A stretch of DNA of 64,000 nucleotides from Streptomyces mayonensis (GCF_018982965.1 NZ_JACBYP010000014.1:1-64000); one strand, 5' to 3'; counted from the stretch's first letter, positions 36,265-45,766 are shown. A program made the numbers and translations. Notes: generated by a model not told the origin, from the sequence alone.

Positions 36265-37308
36265 TCAGAGCGGCACCCCGCGCTGCGACAGCCACGGCAC
36301 CGGATCCAGCGCCGAACCCATGTCGGGTGTGACCCGTACCTCGAAGTGCAGGTGGGGCCCGGTGGAGTTGCCGGTGCTGCCCGACTGGGCGATCCGCTGC
36401 CCGGGCTCCACCCGGTCCCCCTGGTCGACGGCGACCGCGGAGAGATGGGCGTACTGCGTGTAGTAGCCGCCCGGGTGTTCGACGACGACCTGGATGCCGA
36501 AGGCGCCGCCGCAGGTCACCGCCACCACCCGGCCCGTGCCGACCGACCGCACGGGTGTCCCCACCGGCACCGCGAAATCCTGACCGGTGTGCCGGTGCGC
36601 CCACCGCGAGCCGCCGCTGCCGAAGGAGGCCGACAGCTCGTAGGTCTCCACCGGTGCCACCCAGGACCGGCCGGTGCGCCCGTCCTCCGGCTGGTCGAGG
36701 CGGACCGCGCCGGGGCACGAGCCGGCTGTGACGGAGGCGTCCGCCGCTCCCTGCAGCCGTGCACGCGCCGCGGCCAGCTTGCCCTCGATCTTCGTCTTCA
36801 GCTTCGCCAGCTCGGCGTTGCGCTTCTCCAGCCCCTTCCAGACCGCCTGCGCCCTGGCCTCGTCGGCGGCGAGCCGGTCCTGCGCCCGCAGACTCCTGCC
36901 CAGGGCCCGGTTCACGGCCAGGTTGGCCCGGGAGACGACCCGCTGACCGCGCATCAGCTCTTCGGGACTGTCGGCGAGAAGCATCCGCGCGGTGAGCGGA
37001 AGCCCGTCGGTACCGCGGTACTGGGCACGGGCGATCCGGCCCAGGTCCTCGTGCATGGCGTCGATCTTCCGCCGCTCCCGGTCCAGTTGCTTCTCGTACT
37101 CCAGCGCCTTCGCCCGCTGCGCCTCGGCCTCGCGCCGCCCCTGTTCGTACTGCCGGGTCGTGTCGGCCGCTTCCTCGTACAGCCGCGCCACCTGCGCTCC
37201 GGGAGCGGCGCCGGCCCCTCCGTCCCCGTCGGCGGGACGGGCCCCGAGGACGGCGAGTGCGCACAGCAGCGCCGGAACGAGCAGCGGGTGTGGGCGGGAT
37301 GAGCGCAT
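36265..37308 (-). CDS. Secreted M23 peptidoglycan endopeptidase with coiled-coil
   Basis: A 347-residue exported protein. The signal peptide is about residues 1-27 (PALLCALAVLGARPADG). Then comes an alpha-helical coiled-coil (about 40-185, rich in Arg/Glu/Ala), and the zinc metallopeptidase domain lies near 210-340. Metal ligands are HRHTGQDF (His and Asp) and GPHLHFEV (HxH). The combination matches EnvC/NlpD-like and Streptomyces cell-wall hydrolases or their activators. There is no strong ribosome binding site at ATG 37308. Confidence 0.9.
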   Translation of the reverse strand: MRSSRPHPLLVPALLCALAVLGARPADGDGGAGAAPGAQVARLYEEAADTTRQYEQGRREAEAQRAKALEYEKQLDRERRKIDAMHEDLGRIARAQYRGTDGLPLTARMLLADSPEELMRGQRVVSRANLAVNRALGRSLRAQDRLAADEARAQAVWKGLEKRNAELAKLKTKIEGKLAAARARLQGAADASVTAGSCPGAVRLDQPEDGRTGRSWVAPVETYELSASFGSGGSRWAHRHTGQDFAVPVGTPVRSVGTGRVVAVTCGGAFGIQVVVEHPGGYYTQYAHLSAVAVDQGDRVEPGQRIAQSGSTGNSTGPHLHFEVRVTPDMGSALDPVPWLSQRGVPL

Positions 37309-37430
37309 GTCAGCGATCGTGGACCCGGAGAGTGCACCCGGTCTCGTTCACGTCGTACGAGTGGGGGACCCCGTTGCTGCACACGGCTCAGCCCGGCTGC
37401 TGCACACGGGGCAACGGACGCTGCCGCCGC

Positions 37431-39113
37431 TCAGTACGGCGCCTCCCACCACACCGTCGTGCCACCGCCGTCCGCCGCGATGCCGGGACCGAGCCCGCTG
37501 GCGCCGCCGACGCTCTCGGCACGGCGCCGCAGATTGTGCAGTCCGCTGCGCCGGCCGCCTGCGGGGATGCCCACACCGTCGTCCGAGACGGTCAGCCGGA
37601 CACCCGGCCGGCCGTCCGGCAGGAGGGCCGTCGCGTCCACGACCACCTCGATCCTGCCGGCACGGGCGTGCCGGAAGGCGTTGGACAGGGTCTCGCGCAG
37701 CGCGGCGATGAGGTTCCTGCCGGTCGGGTCCCCGACGGCGGTGTCGACCGGACCGGTGAAACGGTGCGAGGGCGTGAAGCCCAGCGGCACGGCGGCCATG
37801 CTGATCTCCCGCAGCACGCGGGTGCGCAGACCGGTCGGCGCCTCGGCCGGCTGCTGCAGTGCGAAGATCGCCGAGCGGATCTCCTGGATGGTGACATCGA
37901 GTTCGTCCACGGCTTCACCGACCCCGTCGCGCACCTCGGGCGCGGCCGCCCGGCGCTGGGCACTCTCCAGCATCATCCCCGTGGCGAACAGCCGCTGGAT
38001 GACGAGGTCGTGCAGGTCCCGGGCGATCCGGTCCCGGTCCTCGTACACGGCCAGCCGCTCCCGGTCGCGCTGTGCGTCGGCCATGGTCAGTGCCAGCGCG
38101 GCCTGCGAGGCGAACCGGTCCCCGAGCTCGCGCTCCGTGCGCGTGAACGGCCGTTCTCCCCGCGCACGGGGCATGACGAGGCCGCCGAGGACCCGTCCGT
38201 CCCGGCACAGCGGCAGCAGCATGATCGGTCCGTAGGCGCGCACCGGACCGGCCTCGAGACGCGGGTCGGTGGCGGCGTCGTCCACGAAGACCGGTCGTCC
38301 GGAGAGGAGTTCGGCCACGATGCCGTTCTCCGGCGGAATGACCACACCGAGGGAGTTCGTACGGTGCGGCGCGGCGACGGCCGCGATCTCCAGACCACCG
38401 CCGTCGGCCGGCAGCAGCACGATCCCGGCGGCCGCTCCCGAGAGCCGGCGTGCCTGCTCGGCGACCTCCTGGAGGGCGTCGTCGGTGTCGCCGCCGGCCA
38501 GCAGCGCGGTGGTGACGGCCACCGAGCCGTCGATCCATCGCTCCCGCTGCTGGGCGGCCTCGTGCAGGCGGGCGTTGCCGATGGCGGTGCCCGCCTCCGT
38601 GGCCAGGACCCGGACCAGGGCGAGGTCGTGGTCGTTGAGGGGCTCTCCCTTGTACTTGTCCGCCAGGTAGAGGTGGCCGAAGACCGCGCCCCGCACCTTG
38701 ACGGGCACTCCGAAGAAGCTCCGCGCCGGGGAGTGGTGCTCGCAGGGGCCGTCCGGAGGCGGTTCCCGGGTCAGGTCGGTGGGCCGGACCGGTTCCGGGC
38801 CGTGGACGAGGGCCCCGAGCAGGTCCTTGCGTCCGTCGGGGAGGTGTCCGACGCGTCGGGCGGTCGCCTCGTCGAGGCCGTGGTGGACGAAGTCGGCGAG
38901 ACCGTCGCCGTCCTCGTCGAGGACGCCGAGCGCCGCGTACCGGGCTCCGGTGAGTTCGGCCGCCGTCTCACAGATCCGGTGCAGCGTGGAGTGCAGCCCC
39001 AGCCCGCTGCCGACGGACCGCATCGCCTCCAGCAGCTTCGGCACCCGCGCCAGGAGCTCGGCCGGGGTCCCCTCGCGGGGCGACGGCGGGCCGGGCGGTG
39101 GGGCTGGGAGCAT
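37431..39113 (-). CDS. Tandem-GAF sensor histidine kinase (DevS/DosS-like, HisKA_3)
   Basis: A 560-residue soluble kinase. GAF1 is about residues 35-180 and GAF2 about 205-350. The HisKA_3 motif is DRDRIARDLHDLVIQRLFATG (phospho-His about residue 363). The HATPase part has LSNAFRHARAG, VSDDGVGIP and GLHNLRRRAESVGG. Haem ligation in a GAF domain as in mycobacterial DosS was not verified. No response regulator gene adjoins it. TAGGCT ends six bases before ATG 39113, suggesting a leaderless message. Confidence 0.9.
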   Translation of the reverse strand: MLPAPPPGPPSPREGTPAELLARVPKLLEAMRSVGSGLGLHSTLHRICETAAELTGARYAALGVLDEDGDGLADFVHHGLDEATARRVGHLPDGRKDLLGALVHGPEPVRPTDLTREPPPDGPCEHHSPARSFFGVPVKVRGAVFGHLYLADKYKGEPLNDHDLALVRVLATEAGTAIGNARLHEAAQQRERWIDGSVAVTTALLAGGDTDDALQEVAEQARRLSGAAAGIVLLPADGGGLEIAAVAAPHRTNSLGVVIPPENGIVAELLSGRPVFVDDAATDPRLEAGPVRAYGPIMLLPLCRDGRVLGGLVMPRARGERPFTRTERELGDRFASQAALALTMADAQRDRERLAVYEDRDRIARDLHDLVIQRLFATGMMLESAQRRAAAPEVRDGVGEAVDELDVTIQEIRSAIFALQQPAEAPTGLRTRVLREISMAAVPLGFTPSHRFTGPVDTAVGDPTGRNLIAALRETLSNAFRHARAGRIEVVVDATALLPDGRPGVRLTVSDDGVGIPAGGRRSGLHNLRRRAESVGGASGLGPGIAADGGGTTVWWEAPY

Positions 39114-39219
39114 GTTCAGAGCCTAGTGATGAGCTTTTGTCATGGAAAGTCGGATTCGCAACCATCTCGGGAGGCAAGACGGCAGGACGAGGCAACACGG
39201 CAGGACGGGCCCCGACCGG

Positions 39220-42200
39220 TCAGCCGACGCCCGCCGGCGTGTCCGCCGCCGCCTCCCGCTCGGCCATCTCCCTCAGCGGCCCCGGCACGGCCGCCAGCTC
39301 CGCGTACGGCCCTCGCTGTACGACCCGGCCCCCGTCCAGCACGACCACCTCGTCCACCGCCCGCAGACCCGCCAGCCGGTGCGTGATCAGCAGCGTCGTG
39401 CGGCCCTCGGTGGCGGCCAGCAGATCGGCCGTGAGCGCGTCGGCGGTCGGCAGGTCGAGATGCTCGGCGGGCTCGTCGAGCACGAGTACGGGGAAGTCGG
39501 CGAGCAGCGCCCGGGCCAGGGCCAGCCGCTGACGCTGGCCTCCGGACAGCCGGGCCCCGTGCTCGCCGACCAGTGTGTCCAGGCCGTCGGGCAGGCTGTC
39601 GGCCCATCCGAGGAGCCGGGCCCGCGCCAGCGCGTCGCGCAACTCGCCCTCCGTGGCGTCCTTCCTGGCCAGCAGCAGGTTCTCCCGCACCGAGCTGTCG
39701 AAGAGGTGGGCGTCCTGGGCGCACAGCCCCACGAGCCGCCGTACGTCGTCACCGGCCAGGGCGCGGGTGTCCACACCGGACAGCGTGCAGGAACCCGCGT
39801 ACGGGTCGAGAAAACGCAGCAGCACCTGGGCCAGCGTCGTCTTGCCGGAACCGGAGGGCCCGACCACGGCGACGCGGCGCCCTTCCGCCAGTGTCAGGTC
39901 CACCCCCGCCAGGGCGTCCCGGGCCTGCCCCGGATGCCGTGCGGCAATGCCCCGGAGAACCACCGGGAACGGCGAGGCGGGCGGCTGCCTCGGCGTTTCC
40001 GGCTCCCGTACGGGCTCGCTCGCGTCGAGCACCTCGTACACGCGCTCGGCGCTCCTTCGTACCCGCTGCCGGTACTGCACGGCGAGCGGCAGCCCGAGTA
40101 CGGCCTCGAAGGCGGCCAGCGGGGTGAGGACGACGACGGCCAGGGCCACGCCGACGAGCCGGCCGTCCGCGACCGCCTGGACACCGACCAGGGCGGCGCC
40201 CGCAACGGTCAGGCCGGAGATCAGCGCGGTCAGTCCGTCGCCGAGTGCGGTGGCCGTGGCGGCCCGGGAGGCGATCCGGGTGAGGACGCCGTCGGCCCGG
40301 CGCGCCCCGGCGCTCCGCTCGGGCAGGGCACCGGCCACGGTCAGCTCGGCGGTCCCGGTGAGCAGATCGGCCACCCGGGTGGCGAGCACACCCCGGGCGG
40401 GCGCCAGCCTGCGTTCCGCCCGGCGTGCCACGGCACCGGTGATCAGCGGAACCCCCGCGCCGGCCGCCAGCAGCCCGGCGGCGAGTACCGCACCGGCCTC
40501 GGGCAGCAGCCAGGCGGTGAAGCCGACCGACGCGACGGAGACGGACACCGCGGCACCCGCGGGCAGCAGCCAGCGCAGCCAGTAGTCCTGCAGGGCGTCC
40601 ACATCCGCGACCAGACGGGACAGCAGGTCTCCCCGGCGGCTGCGGCGCAGACCCGCGGGGGCCAGCCGCTCCAGCCGCCGGTACACGGCGACCCGGGTGT
40701 CGGCCAGCATCCGCAGCACCGCGTCGTGCGACACCAGCCGCTCGGCATAGCGGAACACGGCCCGCCCGATGCCGAAGGCACGCGTCGCGGTCACGGCGAC
40801 CATCAGGTACAGCACCGGCGGCTGCTCGGAGGCCCGCGAGATGAGGTACCCGGAGGTGGCCATCAGGCCCACGGCACTGCCCAGGGCCAGGCTGCTGAGC
40901 AGCAGTCCGAGACCGAGCCGCCCGCGCCGTGCGGCGGACATGCCACGCACCCGGGCGAGGACACCGCCCCCGGCCCGCGCCCCCACCGCGGAGTGCGCCT
41001 TCTCCGTCGAGGGGACCGCGTCGGCGAGGGGGGCCGGAGCCGGGACCGCGGGGGCCTGTGCGACGACGGGCGACCCGGTGCTGCCGGAGGGCGCCGTGGG
41101 GGCGGGCTCCGCCAGGCGCACCACCCGGTCGGCCGCCTCCAGCAGCGCCGGGCGGTGCACCACCAGCAGCACCGTGCGGCCCTTCGCCAGCCTGCGCACG
41201 GCGGCCACCACCTCGGCCTCGGTGGCACCGTCGAGAGCCGCCGTCGGCTCGTCGAGCAGCAGCACCGGTCGGTCCGCGAGGAAGGCCCGGGCCAGCGCGA
41301 GCCGTTGCCGCTGCCCCGCGGAGAGTCCGGCGCCGTCCTCGCCGAGCACGGTCTCCGCGCCCTCGGGCAGCGCGTCCACGAACTCCAGTGCGCCCGCGTC
41401 CCGCAGTGCACGGCGCACGGCGCAACCGTCGGCGTCGGGCCGGGCCAGCCGCACGTTCTCGGCGATGGTGCCGGCGTACAGATGCGGGTGCTGGGGCACC
41501 CAGGCCACGCGGGAGTGCCACTGCGCCGGGTCGAGCGAGGAGAGATCGGCACCGCCGACCCGGATGCGTCCCCCGGACGGGGCCACGAACCCCAGGAGCG
41601 CGCTGAGCAGCGTCGACTTGCCCGCTCCGCTCGGACCGACGAGCGCGACCGTCTCTCCGGGCTCGACGGTGAGGCTCACGCCGGTGACGGCGTCCGCCGT
41701 GCGTCCGGGGTAGCGGACCGTGACGTCCTCGAAAGACAGGGAGCCCTCTGCCGGCACCGGGCGGGTTCCCGGTGCCGGGACGGGCCGCTCCAGTACCGAG
41801 AAGATCTCCTCGGCGGCGGCGAGTCCCTCGGCCGCCGCGTGGTACTGGGCGCCCACCTGGCGCAGGGGCAGATAGGCCTCGGGAGCGAGGATCAGCACGA
41901 CCAGGCCGTCGTACAGGGCCATGTCCCCGTGGACGAGCCTCATGCCGATGGTGACGGCGACGAGCGCCACGGACAGCGTGGCGAGCAGTTCGAGGGCGAA
42001 GGAGGACAGGAAGGCGATGCGCAGGGTCCGCATGGTCGCTTGCCGGTATTCGCCGGTGATGCGCTTGATCGACTCGGCCTGCGCCTTGGCCCGGCCGAAC
42101 ACCTTCAGGGTCGGCAGCCCCGCGACGACGTCCAGGAAGTGCCCGGACAGCCGGGAGAGCAGCCGCCACTGCCGGTCCATCCGTGACTGGGTGGCCCAGC

Positions 42201-42735
42201 CGATCAGCATCATGAAGACCGGGATGAGTGGCAGGGTCCCGACGATGATGGCCGCCGAAATCCAGTCCTCGGTGACGATGCGGGCCAGTACCGCGACGGG
42301 GACGACGACTGCCAGACCCAGTTGCGGCAGGTAGCGCGAGAAGTAGTCGTCGAGGGCGTCGACGCCCCGGGTGGCCAGGGCGACCAGCGCCCCCGTCGGC
42401 CGACCGCCCAGCCGGCCGGGACCGAGCACCGTGGCCCGCTCCAGCAGCCGGCCCCGCAGCTCCGACTTCACCGCCGCACTCGCCCGGTGCGCGGCCAGTT
42501 CGGTGAGCCAGCCGACCAGTGCGCGACCGCAGGCCACGGCCACCAGGAGCAGCAGGGGAGTACGCAGCCCGGCCGCCGTCATGCCCTCCTGGAAGGCACC
42601 CACCACCACTTCGGCGACGAGCATCGCCTGTGCGACGAGCAGTCCGGCCCCGACGGCGCCCAGAGCGACGACGGCCGCAAGGAAGGTCCGGGTGGCCCGG
42701 GCGTGGCGCAGCAGACGCGGATCGATGGGTTTCAC
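39220..42735 (-). CDS. cydCD: Fused CydD-CydC thiol/haem ABC exporter for cytochrome bd assembly
   Basis: A 1171-residue fusion of two ABC exporter halves. CydD is about residues 1-550 and CydC about 600-1160. The Walker A motifs are GPSGAGKST (about 366) and GPSGSGKTT (about 960), with signatures LSAGQRQRLALARA and LSGGQRQRLALARA. The exporter is required to assemble cytochrome bd. GTG 42735 is chosen because GGGAGG lies ten bases upstream. That GTG is the central GTG of a parS site. An upstream in-frame GTG at 42789 is possible but lies inside the 38-bp palindrome. Confidence 0.93.
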   Translation of the reverse strand: MKPIDPRLLRHARATRTFLAAVVALGAVGAGLLVAQAMLVAEVVVGAFQEGMTAAGLRTPLLLLVAVACGRALVGWLTELAAHRASAAVKSELRGRLLERATVLGPGRLGGRPTGALVALATRGVDALDDYFSRYLPQLGLAVVVPVAVLARIVTEDWISAAIIVGTLPLIPVFMMLIGWATQSRMDRQWRLLSRLSGHFLDVVAGLPTLKVFGRAKAQAESIKRITGEYRQATMRTLRIAFLSSFALELLATLSVALVAVTIGMRLVHGDMALYDGLVVLILAPEAYLPLRQVGAQYHAAAEGLAAAEEIFSVLERPVPAPGTRPVPAEGSLSFEDVTVRYPGRTADAVTGVSLTVEPGETVALVGPSGAGKSTLLSALLGFVAPSGGRIRVGGADLSSLDPAQWHSRVAWVPQHPHLYAGTIAENVRLARPDADGCAVRRALRDAGALEFVDALPEGAETVLGEDGAGLSAGQRQRLALARAFLADRPVLLLDEPTAALDGATEAEVVAAVRRLAKGRTVLLVVHRPALLEAADRVVRLAEPAPTAPSGSTGSPVVAQAPAVPAPAPLADAVPSTEKAHSAVGARAGGGVLARVRGMSAARRGRLGLGLLLSSLALGSAVGLMATSGYLISRASEQPPVLYLMVAVTATRAFGIGRAVFRYAERLVSHDAVLRMLADTRVAVYRRLERLAPAGLRRSRRGDLLSRLVADVDALQDYWLRWLLPAGAAVSVSVASVGFTAWLLPEAGAVLAAGLLAAGAGVPLITGAVARRAERRLAPARGVLATRVADLLTGTAELTVAGALPERSAGARRADGVLTRIASRAATATALGDGLTALISGLTVAGAALVGVQAVADGRLVGVALAVVVLTPLAAFEAVLGLPLAVQYRQRVRRSAERVYEVLDASEPVREPETPRQPPASPFPVVLRGIAARHPGQARDALAGVDLTLAEGRRVAVVGPSGSGKTTLAQVLLRFLDPYAGSCTLSGVDTRALAGDDVRRLVGLCAQDAHLFDSSVRENLLLARKDATEGELRDALARARLLGWADSLPDGLDTLVGEHGARLSGGQRQRLALARALLADFPVLVLDEPAEHLDLPTADALTADLLAATEGRTTLLITHRLAGLRAVDEVVVLDGGRVVQRGPYAELAAVPGPLREMAEREAAADTPAGVG

Positions 42736-42743
42736 GTGAAACA
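42728..42743. other. parS: parS site overlapping the cydCD start codon
   Basis: GTTTCACGTGAAAC at 42729-42742 is a perfect 14-mer. On the minus strand its central GTG is the likely cydCD start codon, so ParB binding and translation start share the site. Confidence 0.9.
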
Positions 42744-42754
42744 GGCCTCCCTGC

Positions 42755-42792
42755 CCGGTGGGGTGCGTTTCACGTGAAACGCACCCCACCGG
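42755..42792. repeat. parS: 38-bp perfect palindrome centred on a parS site
   Basis: The sequence from 42755 to 42792 is a perfect palindrome with its centre between 42773 and 42774. The middle 14 bases (42767-42780) are a perfect parS. The flanking arms CCGGTGGGGTGC and GCACCCCACCGG extend it. It sits two bases beyond the cydB stop codon and upstream of cydCD. In RNA it would form a 38-base hairpin and act like a terminator or processing site. Confidence 0.92.
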
Positions 42793-42794
42793 CC

Positions 42795-43799
42795 TCAGTG
42801 CGCGGATTCGGCGAGGTGCTGTGTGCCGATGCGCTTGCGGAACACCCAGTACGTCCAGCCCTGGTAGAGCAGGACGACCGGCGTGGCGATCACGGCCAGC
42901 CAGGTCATGATCTTCAGCGTGTAGGGGCTGGACGAGGCGTTGGTGACGGTGAGGCTCCAGTCCGCGTCCAGCGTGGACGGCATGACGTTCGGGAAGAGCG
43001 TCAGGAAGAGCATCGCCACGGCGGCCACGATGGTGACCCCGGACAGGGCGAAGGACCAGCCTTCGCGCCCGGCCTGGTTGGCCACCAGTGCGGCGACCAG
43101 GGCGGAGACGGCCACCACCAGGGCTACCAGGCTCGTGCCGTCTCCGTTGTCGGCCTGTGTCCGGAGCAGGAAGACAAGGGCCAGCACCGCCGTGACCAGA
43201 CCGATCCGCAGCGCCAGGGTCCGCGCCCGTTCACGGATCTCACCGACGGTCTTGAGCGCGGTGAACACCGTCCCGTGAAATGTGAACAGCGTCAGCGTGA
43301 CCAGGCCGCCGAGGAGGGCGTAGGGGTTGAGCAGGTCGAGGACGGACCCGACGTACTCCATGTCCCGGTCGATCTTCACCCCGTGGACGATGTTGCCGAA
43401 CGCCACTCCCCACAGGAACGCGGGGATCAGCGAGGTCCAGAAGATAGCGGTCTCCCAGTTGCGCTGCCACCGCTCCTCGGGCCGCTTCACCCGGTACTCG
43501 AAGGCGACTCCCCGGACGATCAGGCAGACGAGGATGGCCAGCAGCGGCAGGTAGAACCCCGAGAAGAGCGTGGCGTACCACTCGGGGAAGGCGGCGAAGG
43601 TCGCGCCGCCCGCCGTGAGCAGCCACACCTCGTTGCCGTCCCACACGGGGCCGATGGTGTTGATCAGCACCCGCTTCTCGGCCCGGTCGCGGGCAAGCAG
43701 CTTGGTGAGCACACCGACCCCGAAGTCGAAGCCCTCCAGGAAGAAGTAGCCGGTCCACAGGACGGCGATCAGAACGAACCAGACGTCGTGCAGTTCCAT
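42795..43799 (-). CDS. cydB: Cytochrome bd oxidase subunit II
   Basis: A 334-residue integral membrane subunit with eight to nine helices. It begins ELHDVWFVLIAVLWTGYFFLEGFDFG and has IGPVWDGNEVWLLTAGGATFAAFP, the CydB signature. Subunit II scaffolds the haem-bearing CydA in the high-affinity quinol oxidase. ATG 43799 follows GAGGGAG. It lies 20 bases after cydA on the same strand, so both form one transcript. Confidence 0.96.
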   Translation of the reverse strand: MELHDVWFVLIAVLWTGYFFLEGFDFGVGVLTKLLARDRAEKRVLINTIGPVWDGNEVWLLTAGGATFAAFPEWYATLFSGFYLPLLAILVCLIVRGVAFEYRVKRPEERWQRNWETAIFWTSLIPAFLWGVAFGNIVHGVKIDRDMEYVGSVLDLLNPYALLGGLVTLTLFTFHGTVFTALKTVGEIRERARTLALRIGLVTAVLALVFLLRTQADNGDGTSLVALVVAVSALVAALVANQAGREGWSFALSGVTIVAAVAMLFLTLFPNVMPSTLDADWSLTVTNASSSPYTLKIMTWLAVIATPVVLLYQGWTYWVFRKRIGTQHLAESAH

Positions 43800-43819
43800 G
43801 ACTGTGCAGCTCCCTCGGC

Positions 43820-45325
43820 CTAGTACGAGAAGGCCATCGGCTTGTCGGCGTCACGGAGGTCGCCGCCGATCTTCGTGGGCGGGTTGAGGTCGTCCTCCGT
43901 CAGCTCGGGCGGGCCCGCCTTCACGTACTTGGCGAGCAGCCTGACCTCGATGACGGCCAGCACGGCGTACAGCAGGGTGAAGACGGACATCGAGGTGATG
44001 ACCTCGGCCGTGGAGACGCCGGGGGAGACGGCGTCCCTCGTCTGCATCACGCCGTAGACCACCCAGGGCTGCCGGCCCATCTCGGTGAAGATCCAGCCCC
44101 AGGCGTTGGCGATCAGCGGGAACGCCATGGTCCACAGCGCCAGCAGCCAGTACATCCGGGAGAGCCTCGCCCCGATTGGCTTCTTCAGCAGCACCAGACG
44201 CGGCACCTCGTCCTCCGCGGTACGCAGGGCGGGTGGCAGCAGGAACCTCTTGCGCGTCAGCCACAGCCCCAGCAGGCCGAGGCCGAAGGACACCATGCCG
44301 AAGCCGATCATCCATCGGAAGCCCCAGTAGGCGACGGGGACGATGGGCTTGTAGTCACCGGGTCCGAACTGCTCCTGGAGCGCCTTGTTGGTGTCGTTGA
44401 TGCCCGGCACATAGGACTCGAAGTCACTGTGTGCCAGGAAGGACAACAGCCCGGGGATCTCCAGGGCGACCTCGTTGTGCCCCTTGTCGACGTCGCCGTA
44501 GGCGAAGACGGAGAAGGGCGCAGGCTCCTCGCCGTCCCAGAGGGCCTCGGCCGCCGCCATCTTCATCGGCTGCTGCTCGTACATGACCTTGCCGAGGGTG
44601 TCGCCGCTGACCGCGGTGAGCAGGCCGCCGACCGCCAGGGTGACCAGGCCCAGCCGGAGCGAGGTCCGCATCACCGGGATGTGCTTCTTGCGCATCAGGT
44701 GGAAGGCGGCGATGCCGACCATGAAGGCGCCGCCCGTGAGGAAGGCCGCCGAAAAGCTGTGGAAGACCTGGTTGAGGGTGGTGTTCTGGGTGAGGACCTG
44801 CCAGAAGTCGGTGAGTTCGGCGCGGCCCTTCTCCTCGTTGATCCGGTAGCCGACGGGGTGCTGCATCCAGGAGTTGGCCGCGAGGATGAAGTACGCAGAC
44901 AGGAGGGTGCCGATCGAGACCATCCAGATGCAGGCCAGGTGGATCTTCTTGGGCAGCTTGTCCCAGCCGAAGATCCACAGACCGATGAAGGTGGACTCGA
45001 AGAAGAAGGCGATCAGCGCCTCGAAAGCAAGCGGGGCGCCGAAGATGTCGCCGACGAAGCGGGAGTAGTCGGACCAGTTCATGCCGAACTGGAACTCCTG
45101 CACGATGCCGGTGACGACACCCATCGCGATGTTGATCAGGAAGAGCTTGCCCCAGAACTTGGTCGCCCTGAGGTACTTCTCCTTCTCCGTGCGGACCCAG
45201 GCGGTCTGCAGTCCGGCCGTGAGGGCGGCCAGCGAGATCGTCAGCGGAACGAACAGGAAGTGGTAGACGGTCGTGATGCCGAACTGCCACCGCGCCAGGG
45301 TCTCCGGCGCCAGCGCCATGTCCAC
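43820..45325 (-). CDS. cydA: Cytochrome bd oxidase subunit I
   Basis: The 501-residue haem-carrying subunit. LARWQFGITTVYHFLFVPLT holds the haem b595-side His at the N-terminus. ESTFIGLWIFGWDKL and WGWIFTEMGRQPWVVYG (GWxxxExGRQPW) are conserved. The Q loop is of the short type. It oxidises menaquinol and reduces O2 at low oxygen. GTG 45325 is nine bases after GAGGAG, and ATG 45319 is the alternative. A Rex operator lies about 92 bases upstream, indicating NADH/NAD+ redox control. Confidence 0.96.
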   Translation of the reverse strand: MDMALAPETLARWQFGITTVYHFLFVPLTISLAALTAGLQTAWVRTEKEKYLRATKFWGKLFLINIAMGVVTGIVQEFQFGMNWSDYSRFVGDIFGAPLAFEALIAFFFESTFIGLWIFGWDKLPKKIHLACIWMVSIGTLLSAYFILAANSWMQHPVGYRINEEKGRAELTDFWQVLTQNTTLNQVFHSFSAAFLTGGAFMVGIAAFHLMRKKHIPVMRTSLRLGLVTLAVGGLLTAVSGDTLGKVMYEQQPMKMAAAEALWDGEEPAPFSVFAYGDVDKGHNEVALEIPGLLSFLAHSDFESYVPGINDTNKALQEQFGPGDYKPIVPVAYWGFRWMIGFGMVSFGLGLLGLWLTRKRFLLPPALRTAEDEVPRLVLLKKPIGARLSRMYWLLALWTMAFPLIANAWGWIFTEMGRQPWVVYGVMQTRDAVSPGVSTAEVITSMSVFTLLYAVLAVIEVRLLAKYVKAGPPELTEDDLNPPTKIGGDLRDADKPMAFSY

Positions 45326-45416
45326 GTCGTCACTCTCCTCACATCGCCACACCGCCGTGGTCAGCGGCGGTTTGCGCGCGTTTGTCACGCCCAACGCGGG
45401 CGCAATCGGGACACGC

Positions 45417-45441
45417 TTGTGAACGCGTTCACATTCACAAG
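45417..45441. promoter_or_regulatory. Rex operator upstream of cydA, with an overlapping second half-site
   Basis: The perfect 16-bp palindrome TGTGAACGCGTTCACA (45418-45433) matches the Streptomyces Rex-operator consensus. An extra TTCACAAG (45434-45441) next to it repeats the half-site, giving overlapping operators on the cyd promoter. Rex releases DNA when NADH rises under oxygen limitation. Confidence 0.88.
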
Positions 45442-45529
45442 CAATTATGACCTACTGCTTTTCGACACCGGAAGGGGGGTCCCCTGTGATGTCAACCCCT
45501 TCGCACCGGCCCCGCCTCACCGGCATGCG

Positions 45530-45574
45530 AAAAGCGTGGGAGGGCACGGGCCGTCGCCCGTGCCCTCCCACGCT
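45530..45574 (-). terminator. Intrinsic terminator with 19-bp perfect stem
   Basis: A perfect 19-bp stem (45533-45551 with 45556-45574) has a 4-base loop. On the minus strand it is followed by TTTT, so it terminates transcription coming from the aminotransferase gene. It also insulates the Rex-controlled cyd promoter. Confidence 0.9.
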
Positions 45575-45606
45575 GCGGCCCCGGCCGCGAGGCCGCCTGC
45601 GGCTCT

Positions 45607-45750
45607 GCCACCGCATTCCGCGACGCCGCATTCGTGGCACCGCACCCTGTGACGCCGCATCCTGTGACGCCGCGCCCTGTGGCGCCGCATTCGTACCACT
45701 GCATCCCGTGAGGCCGTATTCGTGGCACCGCGTCCCGTGGCGCTGCCACC
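45607..45750. repeat. Degenerate 15-bp tandem repeats downstream of the aminotransferase gene
   Basis: About nine units of the type GCCGCATCCTGTGAC, with variants such as GCCGCATTCGTGGCA and GCCGCGCCCTGTGGC, fill the spacer between the aminotransferase stop and the terminator. The array is not coding on either strand as far as can be judged. The cyd upstream spacer 45326-45766 consists of this array, the terminator and the Rex region. Confidence 0.7.
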
Positions 45751-45766
45751 GCTGCCTGCGGCTCTG

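Noticed and set aside
39142-42186. 1014-residue plus-strand open frame
   Set aside because: It is antisense to cydCD, whose ABC motifs are intact. Its own sequence is Gly/Gln/Arg low complexity.
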